From the NCBI GenBank assembly GCA_913064775.1, contig CAJYAD010000007.1:1-64000 (forward strand): a DNA stretch of 64,000 nucleotides. The letters run 5' to 3'. A program made the position numbers and the translations under genes. The stretch comes from an uncultured Albidovulum sp. Lineage in GTDB: Bacteria > Pseudomonadota > Alphaproteobacteria > Rhodobacterales > Rhodobacteraceae. The notes beneath the pieces were generated by a model. The model had not been told where the DNA came from. It made no database searches and saw nothing but the letters and a program-made list of their open reading frames with translations. Position 1 is the stretch's first letter. Every line of letters begins with the position of its first letter. Shown here in pieces: positions 9,901 through 18,041 of the stretch.

Positions 9901-10295
9901 CCGAGATCGCCGAGCTGATGGCCGAGGCCGGGGCGATCCTTGCCGCCGCCGATCTGGCGCCGCTGTTCGCGCCCGGATCGCTGCCCGAGGTGGGGATTAC
10001 CGCCGATCTGGGCGGGCGGCGGATCTATGGGGTGATCGACCGGCTGATCGTCGGCCCCGATCTGGTGCTGGCGGTGGATTACAAATCGAACCTCACCTTC
10101 CCGGCACGGCCCGAGGCGGTGCCCGGTGGCATCTTGCGGCAGATGGGGGCCTATGCCGAGGCGCTGGCGCAGGTCTATCCCGGACAGCGCATCGAGACCG
10201 CGATCCTGTGGACCCGGACGGCGCGGCTGATGCCGCTGCCCGATGCGCTGATCCTGGCCGCCCTGCGCGATGCGGATCTTCCTGGCCTCCCTTGA
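6921..10295 (+). CDS. addA: Double-strand break repair helicase-nuclease AddA
   Basis: 1124 residues, UvrD-type superfamily 1 helicase with a C-terminal nuclease. Walker A is ANAGSGKT at residues 24-31. Motif II reads ILIDEAQDTSPAQW, motif III GDKKQSIYSFQGAD, motif V RVMTVHGAKGLEAPLV and motif VI LLYVALTRAESWL. The nuclease domain shows IYGVIDRLIVGPDLVLAVDYKSN, with the catalytic Asp and Lys. Start ATG 6921 overlaps addB by 4 bases, whereas an upstream in-frame start lies inside addB. The last codons contain the candidate promoter of trxA. Confidence 0.96.
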   Translation: MTRSAASERQVQAADPGASTWLSANAGSGKTRVLTDRVARLLLEGVQPQRVLCLTYTKAAASEMQNRLFQRLGEWAMLEEGALRDALTDLGVEGVVDGETLARARRLFARAIETPGGLKIQTIHAFCASLLRRFPLEAGVTPAFAEMDDRRAAMLRDEVIDTLAETRKEAIDGVARFLTDEDFSTLSDEVQRQRAAFDPPLSRAAVWEMFALPPGYDAGAVLAEVFLGGEAEWLPEVIAILDAGSKTDAGAAEKLRDMSLTQPNLRDLSILEEVLLTGAGAKEPFTAKLGKFPTKATQAALGDGIGRLEDLMRRIEDARPRRLALMAAERTAALHRFAAAFLPEYESRKAALGWLDFDDLILKTRALLTDPSVAQWVLFRLDGGIDHILIDEAQDTSPAQWEVIERLTQEFTAGEGARAVGRTIFVVGDKKQSIYSFQGADLRAFDRMHDQFRSRLAGVRIALQSLTLEYSFRSSDAVLRLVDLTFDERRGVGLGGESKHLAFHEAMPGRIDIWPVLEPVSDPEDGDWTDPVDLVSSQHHSAQLAQRIAAEIARMLEIRVRIPLAKGARRLGAGDVLILVQRRGRLFHEIIRACKAAGLPIAGADRLRLGAELAVRDITALLSFLATPEDSLSLAAALRSPLFGWSEAQLYALAQGRDGPFLWEAFRKRRDEFQAEALVLDDLRRQSDFLRPFELIERILTRHGGRGRILGRLGAEAEDGIDELLGQALAYERTEVPSLTGFLGWLAADDVEVKRQPDSAGGRIRVMTVHGAKGLEAPLVILPDTADRNPPRSGALVELGQGAMGWMTPSAESPAVIDAARQDARRRQEEENQRLLYVALTRAESWLIVCAAGKATKDSAWYRMVEAGMEQAGATVSETVSAEIGKIRRFQHGDWPAPEPAAPEASAPLAEAARMPPWASTPAPAVVEAARTLSPSDLGGAKALAGEGLSEEEAKRRGRRLHRLLEHLPGQPEAARAEFGRELLAAGSEPADDAEIAELMAEAGAILAAADLAPLFAPGSLPEVGITADLGGRRIYGVIDRLIVGPDLVLAVDYKSNLTFPARPEAVPGGILRQMGAYAEALAQVYPGQRIETAILWTRTARLMPLPDALILAALRDADLPGLP

Positions 10296-10320
10296 CGGAA
10301 GGGGGGGCCAGCCATAGGTT
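10292..10320 (+). promoter_or_regulatory. Candidate promoter of trxA
   Basis: TTGACG at 10292-10297 includes the addA stop codon and is followed after 17 bases by TAGGTT at 10315-10320. The trxA ATG lies 32 bases downstream with an AGGAG ribosome site at about 10342. The strong -35 and correct spacing suggest trxA is transcribed on its own even though it follows the add operon closely. Confidence 0.5.
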
Positions 10321-10352
10321 CCTTTCCAACCCATTTTATCAGGAGTTCCGAT

Positions 10353-10673
10353 ATGGCAACTGTCCCCGTCACCGACGCGACCTTCGACGCCGAGGTCCGC
10401 AAATCCGATGTTCCCGTGGTCGTCGATTTCTGGGCCGAATGGTGCGGGCCCTGCAAGCAGATCGGCCCCGCGCTGGAAGAACTTGCGGCGGAATACGGCG
10501 ACAAGCTGAAGATCGCCAAGGTCAATGTCGACGAAAACCCTGACAGCCCGGCTCAGATGGGCGTGCGCGGCATCCCGGCGCTGTTCCTGTTCAAGGACGG
10601 CGAAGTGGTGTCGAACAAGATCGGCGCGGCGCCCAAGGCGGCGCTGAAAAGCTGGATCGACAGCGCGATGTAA
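10353..10673 (+). CDS. trxA: Thioredoxin 1
   Basis: 106 residues, complete single-domain cytoplasmic thioredoxin. The active site WCGPC has the redox cysteines at positions 31 and 34, the buried Asp is at 25 (VVDFWAEW), and the cis-proline is Pro75 in GIPALFLF. It reduces protein disulfides using electrons from thioredoxin reductase. A clear AGGAG ribosome site precedes the ATG. A strong intrinsic terminator 35 bases after the stop isolates it from hslV. Confidence 0.97.
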   Translation: MATVPVTDATFDAEVRKSDVPVVVDFWAEWCGPCKQIGPALEELAAEYGDKLKIAKVNVDENPDSPAQMGVRGIPALFLFKDGEVVSNKIGAAPKAALKSWIDSAM

Positions 10674-10708
10674 TCTGCCCGGCTCCGCTCGGGCCAAGCG
10701 ATTGTGAA

Positions 10709-10731
10709 GGGGGCGCCGGGCGCCCCCTTTT
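10709..10731 (+). terminator. Rho-independent terminator after trxA
   Basis: GGGGGCGCC and GGCGCCCCC form a near-perfect GC stem with a minimal loop, followed directly by TTTT at 10728-10731 and preceded by AA. This is the classical intrinsic terminator arrangement for the trxA transcript. Confidence 0.8.
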
Positions 10732-10742
10732 GCTTGGGCGGG

Positions 10743-10770
10743 TTGTGACAGCGAATGGGCGCGGCCATAT
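10743..10770 (+). promoter_or_regulatory. Candidate RpoH (sigma-32) heat-shock promoter of hslVU
   Basis: TTGTGA at 10743-10748 and GGCCATAT at 10763-10770 are separated by 14 bases, close to the heat-shock pattern (TTG-rich -35, spacer of 13-15, -10 resembling CCCCATNT). The hslV ATG is 22 bases downstream. HslVU is a standard RpoH target, which supports the reading. The C-rich half of the -10 is imperfect. Confidence 0.45.
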
Positions 10771-10792
10771 AGGCGCAAAGACGGAGGCACGA

Positions 10793-11350
10793 ATGGCGGA
10801 AGAGAAATTTCCCGGCTGGCATGGCACGACGATCATCGCCGTGCGCCGCGGAGGCGAGGTTGTGGTAGCTGGCGACGGACAGGTCAGTCTGGGCCAGACC
10901 GTGATCAAGGGCACCGCACGCAAGGTGCGCCGCATCAACCCCGGCGGACATGATGTGGTGGTGGGCTTTGCCGGATCGACGGCCGATGCCTTCACCCTGC
11001 TGGATCGGCTGGAAACCAAGCTGGAATCCGCCCCCGGCCAGTTGCAGCGCGCCTGTGTGGATCTGGCCAAGGACTGGCGGATGGACAAGTACCTGCGCAA
11101 CCTCGAGGCCATGCTGATCGTGACCGATGGTGATCAGCTTTACGTCATCACCGGCGCTGGCGACGTGCTGGAACCCGAGAATGACATCGCCGCAATCGGC
11201 TCGGGCGGGAATTTCGCGCTGGCCGCGGCGCGCGGGCTGATGGAAACCGATCAACCCGCCGAACAGATCGCCCGCAAGGCCATGGCGATCGCCGCCGACA
11301 TCTGCGTCTACACCAACGGCAACCTGACCGTGGAAAGGATCGCCAAGTGA
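10793..11350 (+). CDS. hslV: ATP-dependent protease peptidase subunit HslV
   Basis: 185 residues from ATG 10793, which has a GGAGG ribosome site at 10783-10787. HslV is the N-terminal-nucleophile threonine peptidase that forms a double hexamer capped by HslU. The catalytic Thr is expected at residue 12, after removal of the short propeptide [11 protein letters not shown], in the context [12 protein letters not shown]. Other family blocks are [14 protein letters not shown] and [16 protein letters not shown] longer in-frame start at 10730 would run into the terminator hairpin and is rejected. It overlaps hslU by 4 bases. Confidence 0.97.
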   Translation: MAEEKFPGWHGTTIIAVRRGGEVVVAGDGQVSLGQTVIKGTARKVRRINPGGHDVVVGFAGSTADAFTLLDRLETKLESAPGQLQRACVDLAKDWRMDKYLRNLEAMLIVTDGDQLYVITGAGDVLEPENDIAAIGSGGNFALAAARGLMETDQPAEQIARKAMAIAADICVYTNGNLTVERIAK

Positions 11351-12651
11351 CCGACCTGACCCCCCGCGAGATCGTCTCGGAGCTGGACCGTTTCATCATC
11401 GGCCAGAAAGAGGCCAAGCGCGCCGTCGCCGTCGCCTTGCGCAACCGCTGGCGGCGCAAGCAACTGGCCGACGACATCCGCGATGAGGTGTATCCCAAGA
11501 ACATCCTGATGATCGGGCCGACCGGCGTCGGCAAGACCGAGATCAGCCGCCGGCTGGCCAAGCTGGCGCGCGCGCCGTTCCTGAAGGTCGAGGCGACCAA
11601 GTTCACCGAGGTCGGCTATGTCGGGCGCGATGTCGAACAGATCATCCGCGACCTGATGGACACCGCGCTGATCGAAACCCGCGCCTGGATGCGCGAAGAG
11701 GTGAAGGCCCGCGCCCATCAAGCCGCCGAAGAGCGCGTGGTCGAGGCGATCGCCGGCAAGGACGCCCGCGAGCAAACGCGCGAGATGTTCCGCCAGAAGC
11801 TGAAGAACGGTGAGCTGGACGATACCGTCATCGAATTGGAAATACAGGACAATTCCAACCCGATGTCGGCGATGGAAATCCCCGGCCAGCCCGGTGCCAG
11901 CATGGGGATGATGAACCTTGGCGACATCTTCAAGGGCTTTGGCGGGCGCACGGTGAAGCGCAAGATGATGGTCCATGAAAGCTATGAGCTGCTGATCGGC
12001 GAAGAGGCCGACAAGCTGCTTGATGACGAGACGGTGAAGACCGCCGCGCTGGAGGCGGTGCAGGAAAACGGCATCGTCTTCATCGACGAGATCGACAAGG
12101 TCTGCGCCCGGGCCGACGCGCGCGGCGCCGATGTCAGCCGCGAAGGCGTACAGCGCGACCTGTTGCCGCTGATCGAGGGCACGACGGTTTCCACCAAGCA
12201 TGGCGCGGTGAAGACCGACCATATCCTGTTCATCGCCTCGGGGGCGTTCCACACCGCCAAGCCCTCGGACCTGTTGCCCGAACTGCAGGGCCGGTTGCCG
12301 ATCCGGGTAGAGCTGCGCGACCTGACCGAAGAGGATTTCGTCCGCATCCTGACCGAGACCGAAAATGCCCTGACACGCCAATATGAGGCGCTGATGAAGA
12401 CCGAGGGCGTCGTGATCCGCTTCACCGAGGACGGCATCGCCGCGATCGCCCAGATCGCCGCCGAGGTGAACCGCAGCGTGGAAAACATCGGCGCGCGCAG
12501 GCTTTACACCGTGGTCGAGCGGGTGTTCGAGGGGCTCAGCTTCGAAGCCCCCGACCGCAGCGGCGATGAGATCACGGTTGATGCGGCCTATGTGGATGCG
12601 AACCTGGGCGAGCTGATGAAATCGTCGGATCTGTCGCGCTACGTCCTCTGA
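11347..12651 (+). CDS. hslU: ATP-dependent protease ATPase subunit HslU
   Basis: 434 residues, starting with GTG in the GTGA overlap with the hslV stop. AAA+ unfoldase that feeds substrates to HslV. Walker A is GPTGVGKT at 57-64, Walker B is GIVFIDEID at about 243-251, the pore loop sits in [16 protein letters not shown], and the sensor region ends with [17 protein letters not shown]. The I-domain (about 110-235) and the C-terminal tail SSDLSRYVL, which docks into HslV, are intact. It is co-transcribed and probably translationally coupled with hslV. Confidence 0.97.
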   Translation: MTDLTPREIVSELDRFIIGQKEAKRAVAVALRNRWRRKQLADDIRDEVYPKNILMIGPTGVGKTEISRRLAKLARAPFLKVEATKFTEVGYVGRDVEQIIRDLMDTALIETRAWMREEVKARAHQAAEERVVEAIAGKDAREQTREMFRQKLKNGELDDTVIELEIQDNSNPMSAMEIPGQPGASMGMMNLGDIFKGFGGRTVKRKMMVHESYELLIGEEADKLLDDETVKTAALEAVQENGIVFIDEIDKVCARADARGADVSREGVQRDLLPLIEGTTVSTKHGAVKTDHILFIASGAFHTAKPSDLLPELQGRLPIRVELRDLTEEDFVRILTETENALTRQYEALMKTEGVVIRFTEDGIAAIAQIAAEVNRSVENIGARRLYTVVERVFEGLSFEAPDRSGDEITVDAAYVDANLGELMKSSDLSRYVL

Positions 12652-12710
12652 CACTAGATTGGTTGCGGGGGGTAGCCTATCAGGGGGGTGAAATCCTTTC
12701 GGGATCGACG

Positions 12711-13820
12711 ATGCCGCCGATTCGTATCCTTCTATTTCTGGTTCTGACGCTCGCGGCTTGTGCGCCGCGGGCGTCGGTCGTGATTGATCCCGCGGCGGCC
12801 CATGTCGGCAAGCTCGAGACGGTGTTCTTCTCGACCACGCGCAACCTCAAACCCAAGGGCAAGTTCGGCGACGCGCGGGTTTATGATCCGAATTTCGGCC
12901 GGGTCGAGGTTTCGATCCCGCCCGACCACACGCCCGGCACGCTCGAGATCAACAGCCGCCGGACCGACCCGCAGCGCTTTTTCACCATCGCCGGGGAAAC
13001 CCGCTATGCGGGCCCGACGAAATTCCGCGCCGCGCTGGCCGCCACGCTGCACCGTCTTCCACCGGCGAAGCGTGAGGTGGTGCTGTTCGTGCACGGCTTC
13101 AACGTCAACTTCGTCGAGGGCGCCTTTCGGCTGGCGCAATTGATGGACGATTTCAAGATCGGCGGCGTGCCGCTTTATTTCTCGTGGTCTTCGGCGGCGA
13201 ATGTTCTGGGCTATGAACATGACCGGGATTCGACCCTTTACGCGCGCGATGCGCTGGAAAAGACGATCTTCGCGGCCAAGCAGGCGGGGGCGCGCTCGAT
13301 CATTCTGGTGGCGCATTCGATGGGCGCGTTCCTGGCGATGGAAGTGCTGCGCGATCTGGCGATCCGGAACCCGGCATTACCGCGGCAGATGATCCGGGCG
13401 GTGGTGCTGATCTCGCCCGATATCGACGTCAGCGTGTTCAAATCGCAGGCCTGGCGGGTCGGCAAGATGCCGCAGCCCTTCGTCATCTTCGTGTCGAACA
13501 AGGACCGGGCGCTGCAGCTTTCGGCCTTCCTGTCGGGCGAGCGGGACCAGCTGGGCAATATCAGCAATGTCGGCAAGGTGGCGGATCTGCCGGTGACGGT
13601 GTTCAACGTGACGAAATTCTCGAAGGGCGGGGATCTGAACCACTTCACCGTCGGCAATTCACCGGCGCTGATCAGCCTGTTCGAGGGCCGCACCGGCCTG
13701 AACGCCTTCATGCAGGGCGACCGGTCGGGCCGCACCGGCTTCATCCCCGGCACGGTTCTGGCGGTGCAACGCGCCACCGAAGTGCTGCTGGAACCGCTGG
13801 CGCCCCGCGGGTCGCAGTAG
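12711..13820 (+). CDS. Lipoprotein alpha/beta hydrolase (DUF900 family)
   Basis: 369 residues from ATG 12711. The N-terminus is a lipoprotein signal: a hydrophobic stretch ending in the lipobox LAAC with acceptor Cys17. The hydrolase core shows FVHGFNVNF (oxyanion region), the nucleophile elbow VAHSMGAF, an acidic segment SPDIDVSVF, and a late His in DLNHFTVGNSP, consistent with a Ser-Asp-His triad. The natural substrate is unknown. The family is annotated as esterase/lipase-like. A longer frame from 12663 lacks a start with a signal sequence in the right place. It lies 59 bases after hslU and is convergent with smr. Confidence 0.87.
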   Translation: MPPIRILLFLVLTLAACAPRASVVIDPAAAHVGKLETVFFSTTRNLKPKGKFGDARVYDPNFGRVEVSIPPDHTPGTLEINSRRTDPQRFFTIAGETRYAGPTKFRAALAATLHRLPPAKREVVLFVHGFNVNFVEGAFRLAQLMDDFKIGGVPLYFSWSSAANVLGYEHDRDSTLYARDALEKTIFAAKQAGARSIILVAHSMGAFLAMEVLRDLAIRNPALPRQMIRAVVLISPDIDVSVFKSQAWRVGKMPQPFVIFVSNKDRALQLSAFLSGERDQLGNISNVGKVADLPVTVFNVTKFSKGGDLNHFTVGNSPALISLFEGRTGLNAFMQGDRSGRTGFIPGTVLAVQRATEVLLEPLAPRGSQ

Positions 13821-13856
13821 CGCGTCCCCAGCTAGGGCCCCAGCCAGGCCCCCCAG

Positions 13857-14453
13857 CTAAACCCGGCGCAGGTAGACGTAGAACGCGCCTTCGCCGCCAT
13901 GCCGGCGATGCGCCTGCGCGACCTGCATGACGATGCCGCCCAGCGGTGGGGTGTTCAGCCATTGCGGCACTTGCCGGCGCAATATGCCGCGGCGCTGCGG
14001 GAACAGCGGGCCTTCGCCGTCGCCATCGCGGCCCTTGCCGGTGATTACCAGCACCAGCCGCCGGCCCGCGCCATGCGAGCCGAGGATGAAGCGGATCAGT
14101 TCTGGATGCGCCTCGGCCAGGGTCATGCCATGCAGGTCGATCCGGGCCTCGGGCGCCAGCTTGCCACGGCTGAGCCGGACAAAGGCCTTGCGGTCCATCC
14201 GCACCGGCGCCGCCGCCAGACCCTCGGCGCGCGACGGGGCGGCGCCGCCCGGGGTCGGGCTGGCGGATTGGCCGATCCGAAAGACCGGCAGCGGGGCAGG
14301 GTCGGGCTTGGGCGGTTGGCCGGGTTTCGGCGCGGGCGGGGTCAGCGGATGTTCGGGCTTGGGGCGGGCCGGATGCAGCGGCGTGGCGCTGCGGGCCACG
14401 CGGTGCCACAGATCCTCTTCCTCGGGGCGCAGACCCCGTGGCCGCCGCGCCAT
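13857..14453 (-). CDS. Smr (small MutS-related) domain protein
   Basis: 198 residues. The first half is charged and proline-rich (P-rich linker at about 30-70). The C-terminal Smr domain at about 105-198 carries IDLHGMTLAEAHPELIRFI, the GKGR motif in LVLVITGKGR, and GILRRQVPQWL. Smr domains have nuclease or branched-DNA/RNA binding activity, and the role of this solo form is not established. It is the last gene of the tim44-mltA-smr group, 3 bases after the mltA stop. Confidence 0.9.
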   Translation of the reverse strand: MARRPRGLRPEEEDLWHRVARSATPLHPARPKPEHPLTPPAPKPGQPPKPDPAPLPVFRIGQSASPTPGGAAPSRAEGLAAAPVRMDRKAFVRLSRGKLAPEARIDLHGMTLAEAHPELIRFILGSHGAGRRLVLVITGKGRDGDGEGPLFPQRRGILRRQVPQWLNTPPLGGIVMQVAQAHRRHGGEGAFYVYLRRV

Positions 14454-14456
14454 CGG

Positions 14457-15491
14457 CTATTCCCCCCCGGCCATGGCCAGCGCCCGCGCCACCGGCAGCA
14501 GCACCACCATGCGGCCGCCATCGCGCACCGCGCTGGCAAGCCGCCCGGCCCGGGGGCCCGAGCCGTAGAAAATGTCGGCGCGCTGGGCACCGCGGATCGC
14601 GCTACCGGTATCTTGCGCCACCATCAGCCGGTGGATCGGGTGGCGGCCACGCTTGTCGACCCAGACCGGCGCGCCAAGCGGCACATAGCGCGGGTCCACC
14701 GCCAGCGACCGCCCGGCATCCAGCGGTTCCTGCATCGCCCCCAACGGCCCATCGTCCGGATCCAGCGACAGCACCCGGAAGAACACGAAAGACGGGTTGT
14801 GCATCAGCATCTTGCGCCCCTCGGCCGGGTGTTTCAGCACCCAGGCTCGAATCCGCCGGGCCGAGACCCGGTGCGCGGGCAGGATGCCCAGCCGCGCCAG
14901 CTCTTTCCCGACCGAGCGGTAGGGGTGGCCGTTCTTGCCGCCGAACCCCACGCGCAGGATCTTGCCATCGGTCAGATGCAGCCGGCCCGAGCCCTGCACC
15001 TGCAGGAAGAACACATCCACCGGATTGCTGAGCCAGGCGATTTCCAGCCCGCGACCGCGCAGCAGGTGCCGGGTTTCGATCTCGGCGCGGCTGAACCAGC
15101 GCCGTCCGGGTTTCAGATCGGGCGGGCGGCGATAGATCGGATAGGCAAAATGCGGCGTGCGCACCGCCGAGGCCTTCAGCTCTGGCTCATAATAGCCGGT
15201 GAACAGCGCGGTGCGCGGATTGCCGATCTGGACCGGGCGAAAATAGGTCTCAAAAAACCGGCGGGGGTGGGCCTGGGCGTGGCGGGCCTGATCGCAGGCC
15301 TCTTGCCATTCGGCGCCGGTCAGACGGGGGCAGGTGGTCAGGAAGGCCGCCAGCGCCGCGCCCTGATTGTCATGGTCCCAGCCGTGCAGGTCGTGGAACG
15401 ACAGAACCTGCGTCTTGGGCTGGGCCATCGCCGCTGTTCCCGCCAGAAGGAGAAGCGCCAGCGCGCGGACAAATAGCCTGACGCGCTGCAC
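14457..15491 (-). CDS. mltA: Membrane-bound lytic murein transglycosylase A (MltA)
   Basis: 344 residues. Signal peptide at about 1-23 (LALLLLAGTAAMA) with no lipobox Cys, so it is probably periplasmic, not a lipoprotein. The MltA domain includes FTGYYEPELKAS, the QVQGSGRLHL block, and the 3D domain with VAQDTGSAIRGAQRADIFYG, which holds the catalytic aspartate. It cleaves the MurNAc-GlcNAc bond, releasing anhydromuropeptides. This links functionally to the AmgK/MurU recycling genes earlier in the window. It sits 6 bases after the Tim44-domain gene. Confidence 0.94.
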   Translation of the reverse strand: MQRVRLFVRALALLLLAGTAAMAQPKTQVLSFHDLHGWDHDNQGAALAAFLTTCPRLTGAEWQEACDQARHAQAHPRRFFETYFRPVQIGNPRTALFTGYYEPELKASAVRTPHFAYPIYRRPPDLKPGRRWFSRAEIETRHLLRGRGLEIAWLSNPVDVFFLQVQGSGRLHLTDGKILRVGFGGKNGHPYRSVGKELARLGILPAHRVSARRIRAWVLKHPAEGRKMLMHNPSFVFFRVLSLDPDDGPLGAMQEPLDAGRSLAVDPRYVPLGAPVWVDKRGRHPIHRLMVAQDTGSAIRGAQRADIFYGSGPRAGRLASAVRDGGRMVVLLPVARALAMAGGE

Positions 15492-15497
15492 CCTCTG

Positions 15498-16163
15498 CTA
15501 TTCCCCGGTGGCCACGAGCTGCCAGTTCGGATCGTTCACGCCCATCTTGCGGCCAAAGGTCCACACATCGCGCTGCCGGCGGACCGCCTTGGCATCGCCC
15601 TCGACGATCTCGCCCTCGGCGTTCTTCACCGACGATGTCTGTTCGGACACGAAGCGCACCGTCACCTCACCCTCCTGGGTGTCGCGGTGGTATTCGGCGC
15701 CGTTCAGGACAACTTCGCGGATGCCGATGACGCTGGCCTCCAGCGTCAGGCCCTGAGCCTCGCGCTGGCGCACCACCTCGCGGAAGCTTTCCATCACCTC
15801 GGGGGCGATGAAGGGGGCGACGCTGTCGAGGTCGCCCTTGTGAAAGGCGTCAAGGATCATCTCATAGGCACCGCGCGCGCCGCGCATGAATTCGCCGACC
15901 GAAAAGCTGGGCTCGGCCCGCTTCATCGCGGTCAGGGCCTCGGCGGCGTCGCTGCCGTCGGGGACATGGTCGGTGATATCGGCATCCGGCCCGCCCTCGA
16001 TCACGTCGAAGGCGCGGCGCTGCACGGGCTGCGCCTCGTCCGGGGTCTTCGGAACGGCTGGCTTCTCAAAGCCTTCGCGGGTCCCAAGCGTCGACTTCAG
16101 CTTGAAGATCAGGAACAGCGCGACCGCACCCAGGACCACTAGCTGAATTACATTTCCGCTCAT
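15498..16163 (-). CDS. Tim44/TimA-like inner-membrane protein
   Basis: 221 residues. One N-terminal membrane helix (VIQLVVLGAVALFLIFKLK, about 5-23) is followed by a charged linker. The Tim44-like domain occupies about 85-218 (EFMRGARGAYEMILDAFHKGDLDSV; WTFGRKMGVNDPNWQLVATGE). Related alphaproteobacterial proteins resemble mitochondrial Tim44, and the bacterial role is poorly defined. It is the promoter-proximal gene of the tim44-mltA-smr group and diverges from fxsA across 120 bases. The order secB-fxsA/tim44-mltA-smr is recurrent in this bacterial group. Confidence 0.9.
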   Translation of the reverse strand: MSGNVIQLVVLGAVALFLIFKLKSTLGTREGFEKPAVPKTPDEAQPVQRRAFDVIEGGPDADITDHVPDGSDAAEALTAMKRAEPSFSVGEFMRGARGAYEMILDAFHKGDLDSVAPFIAPEVMESFREVVRQREAQGLTLEASVIGIREVVLNGAEYHRDTQEGEVTVRFVSEQTSSVKNAEGEIVEGDAKAVRRQRDVWTFGRKMGVNDPNWQLVATGE

Positions 16164-16283
16164 CGTGTTCCTTTACCATCGGCATCAAGTTGCCGTGGGG
16201 TTGGTATCATCCGGTTTCGAACCTTATGTAGGGTCCCGTAGCGTGCAAGTCTAGCATGCCGCCAGTGGATAAGGAAAATCGCC

Positions 16284-16775
16284 ATGTGGCTGTTCGCCCT
16301 CTTTGTAGCCCTGCCCCTGATCGAGATCGCGCTGTTCATCAAGGTGGGCGGGTGGCTTACGCTATGGCCAACGCTGGCGATCGTTCTCGGCTCGGCCGTG
16401 CTGGGCACCTGGCTGGTGCGACAACAGGGCGCGCGGGCGCTGGCGGATCTGCGGCGCTCGATGTCGGAACTGACCGACCCGACAGAGCCGCTGGCGAATG
16501 GCGCCTTGATCCTGCTGGCCGGCGCGCTGCTGATCACCCCGGGCTTTCTGACCGACACGATCGGGATCTTGCTGCTGATTCCGCCGGTTCGGCGCTGGGT
16601 GATGCGCTGGATCGGGCGCCATGCAAGGGTGCAGCGCGTGTCGATGGGCGCGACATACCGTACGCAAGAGCCGCCCCCCGCCGACATCGGCGGCCCGGTG
16701 ATCGATGGCGATTTCACCGAGGTCGACCCCTCGAAGAAACCCACGCATCAGCCCTCGGGCTGGACCCGTCACTGA
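16284..16775 (+). CDS. fxsA: FxsA family membrane protein
   Basis: 163 residues. Hydrophobic helices at about 3-23, 25-45 and 73-100, with the family segments EIALFIKVGGWLTLWPT and LLITPGFLTDTIGILLLIPPVR. The C-terminal third is soluble and proline-rich. In E. coli, FxsA overproduction relieves phage T7 exclusion by F plasmids, but the ordinary cellular role is unknown. A GGA-containing ribosome site precedes the ATG. secB follows after 77 bases. Confidence 0.93.
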   Translation: MWLFALFVALPLIEIALFIKVGGWLTLWPTLAIVLGSAVLGTWLVRQQGARALADLRRSMSELTDPTEPLANGALILLAGALLITPGFLTDTIGILLLIPPVRRWVMRWIGRHARVQRVSMGATYRTQEPPPADIGGPVIDGDFTEVDPSKKPTHQPSGWTRH

Positions 16776-16852
16776 GGGCCAATCCCCGGATTGAGGCGGC
16801 GCGCAGGGTCTGCTAGACCTCGGCCAGCTTCAGTTCCCAGGGAGAGAGCCCG

Positions 16853-17341
16853 ATGGCCGAGAACGGCGAAGATATCATGCAGGCCGAGGAACCGCAGGTT
16901 CGCCTGCAGATCCTGGCGCAATACATCCGCGACATGTCGTTCGAGAACGTCGTGGCGCAAAAAGGCTTCGACGGCGGCGAGATCACCCCCGATATCGAAG
17001 TGCAGGTCAGCCTCGATGGCCGTCAGCGTCCGATCGAGCACCAGTATGAAGTGGTGATGAAGTTCCAGATCACCTCGAAGAACCAGACCGATCAGGCCAA
17101 CCTGTTCCTGCTGGAGCTGGAATACGGCGGGATCTTCCTGGTCGAGGGCGTGCCGGAAGAGCAATTGCATCCCTTCCTGCTGATCGAATGCCCGCGTCAG
17201 CTGTTCCCCTATGTGCGCCGGATCGTTAGCGATGTGACCGGCGACGGCGGCTTCCCGCAGCTGAACCTCGACAACATCGATTTCGTCGAGCTTTACCGCC
17301 AGCAGATGCAGGCGCAGCAAGGCACGCCGGCACAGGCCTGA
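16853..17341 (+). CDS. secB: Protein-export chaperone SecB
   Basis: 162 residues with a good GGGAGAGAG ribosome site. SecB keeps preproteins unfolded and hands them to SecA. Family blocks: QILAQYIRDMSFENV near the N-terminus, the beta-strand segment YEVVMKFQITSKN, LELEYGGIFLVEGV, the LIECPRQLFPYVRRIVSDVTGDGGFPQLNL block that forms the peptide groove, and a short Gln/Ala-rich tail. It is convergent with dnaQ, with only 7 bases between stops. Confidence 0.97.
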   Translation: MAENGEDIMQAEEPQVRLQILAQYIRDMSFENVVAQKGFDGGEITPDIEVQVSLDGRQRPIEHQYEVVMKFQITSKNQTDQANLFLLELEYGGIFLVEGVPEEQLHPFLLIECPRQLFPYVRRIVSDVTGDGGFPQLNLDNIDFVELYRQQMQAQQGTPAQA

Positions 17342-17348
17342 CCGCGCC

Positions 17349-18041
17349 TTAGCCGAATTTCTTCCAGATCGCGCCGTCGCCCAGACTGTCCACAAAGGCA
17401 GCATGGGCGGCGGCTTCTTCTTGGGTGATGCGCGGCGGCAGGGGTTCGGGGCGCGGACGCGGGCGCCAATCGGCCGCCTGATCGCCACCCGACCGGCCCG
17501 ACCCGCCCGAGGACAGGCCGAAATCGGGCTGCCGGCCACCGATCAGTTCCAGATAGACCTCAGCCAGGATCTCGCTGTCCAGCAGCGCGCCATGTTTCTC
17601 GCGCAGCGAATTGTCGATGCCGAAGCGGCGGCACAGCGCATCGAGCGAGGCCGGAGAGCCGGGAAAGCGTTTGCGGGCGATAGCCAGCGTGTCGATCGCC
17701 TGGGTCATCGGCAGTTGCGGCAGCTTCAGGCGGCGCAGTTCCGAATTCAGGAAGGGCACGTCGAAGCCGGCGTTGTGGATCACCATCTTGGCCTCGCCGA
17801 CGAAATCGAGGAAGGCCTGGGCGATTTCCGCGAAAACCGGCTTGTCGGACAGGAACTCGCGGCTCAGCCCGTGCACCTGAAAGGCGCCGTCGGGCATGTC
17901 GCGTTCGGGGTTGACATATTGGTGATAGACCCGCCCGGTGGGCAGGTGATTGAACAGCTCCACCGCGCCGATTTCGACGATGCGGTCGTCGACCTCATGC
18001 CGGAAGCCGGTGGTTTCGGTGTCGAGAACAATCTCACGCAT
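17349..18041 (-). CDS. dnaQ: DNA polymerase III epsilon subunit (3'-5' proofreading exonuclease)
   Basis: 230 residues. DEDDh exonuclease: Exo I VLDTETTG (Asp7, Glu9), Exo II HNAGFDVPFL, Exo III with HGALLDSEILAEVYLELIGG. The C-terminal tail has a Gly/Pro-rich linker and a terminal helix presumed to bind DnaE. It proofreads newly copied DNA inside the polymerase III core. It is the last gene of the maf-aroE-coaE-dnaQ run directed away from the proposed origin and overlaps coaE by 8 bases. Confidence 0.96.
   Translation of the reverse strand: MREIVLDTETTGFRHEVDDRIVEIGAVELFNHLPTGRVYHQYVNPERDMPDGAFQVHGLSREFLSDKPVFAEIAQAFLDFVGEAKMVIHNAGFDVPFLNSELRRLKLPQLPMTQAIDTLAIARKRFPGSPASLDALCRRFGIDNSLREKHGALLDSEILAEVYLELIGGRQPDFGLSSGGSGRSGGDQAADWRPRPRPEPLPPRITQEEAAAHAAFVDSLGDGAIWKKFG

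Noticed and set aside
13899-15476. 525-codon + strand frame across smr and mltA
   Set aside because: Both genes on the minus strand are supported by motifs and signal peptide. The + frame has no homology-like blocks.
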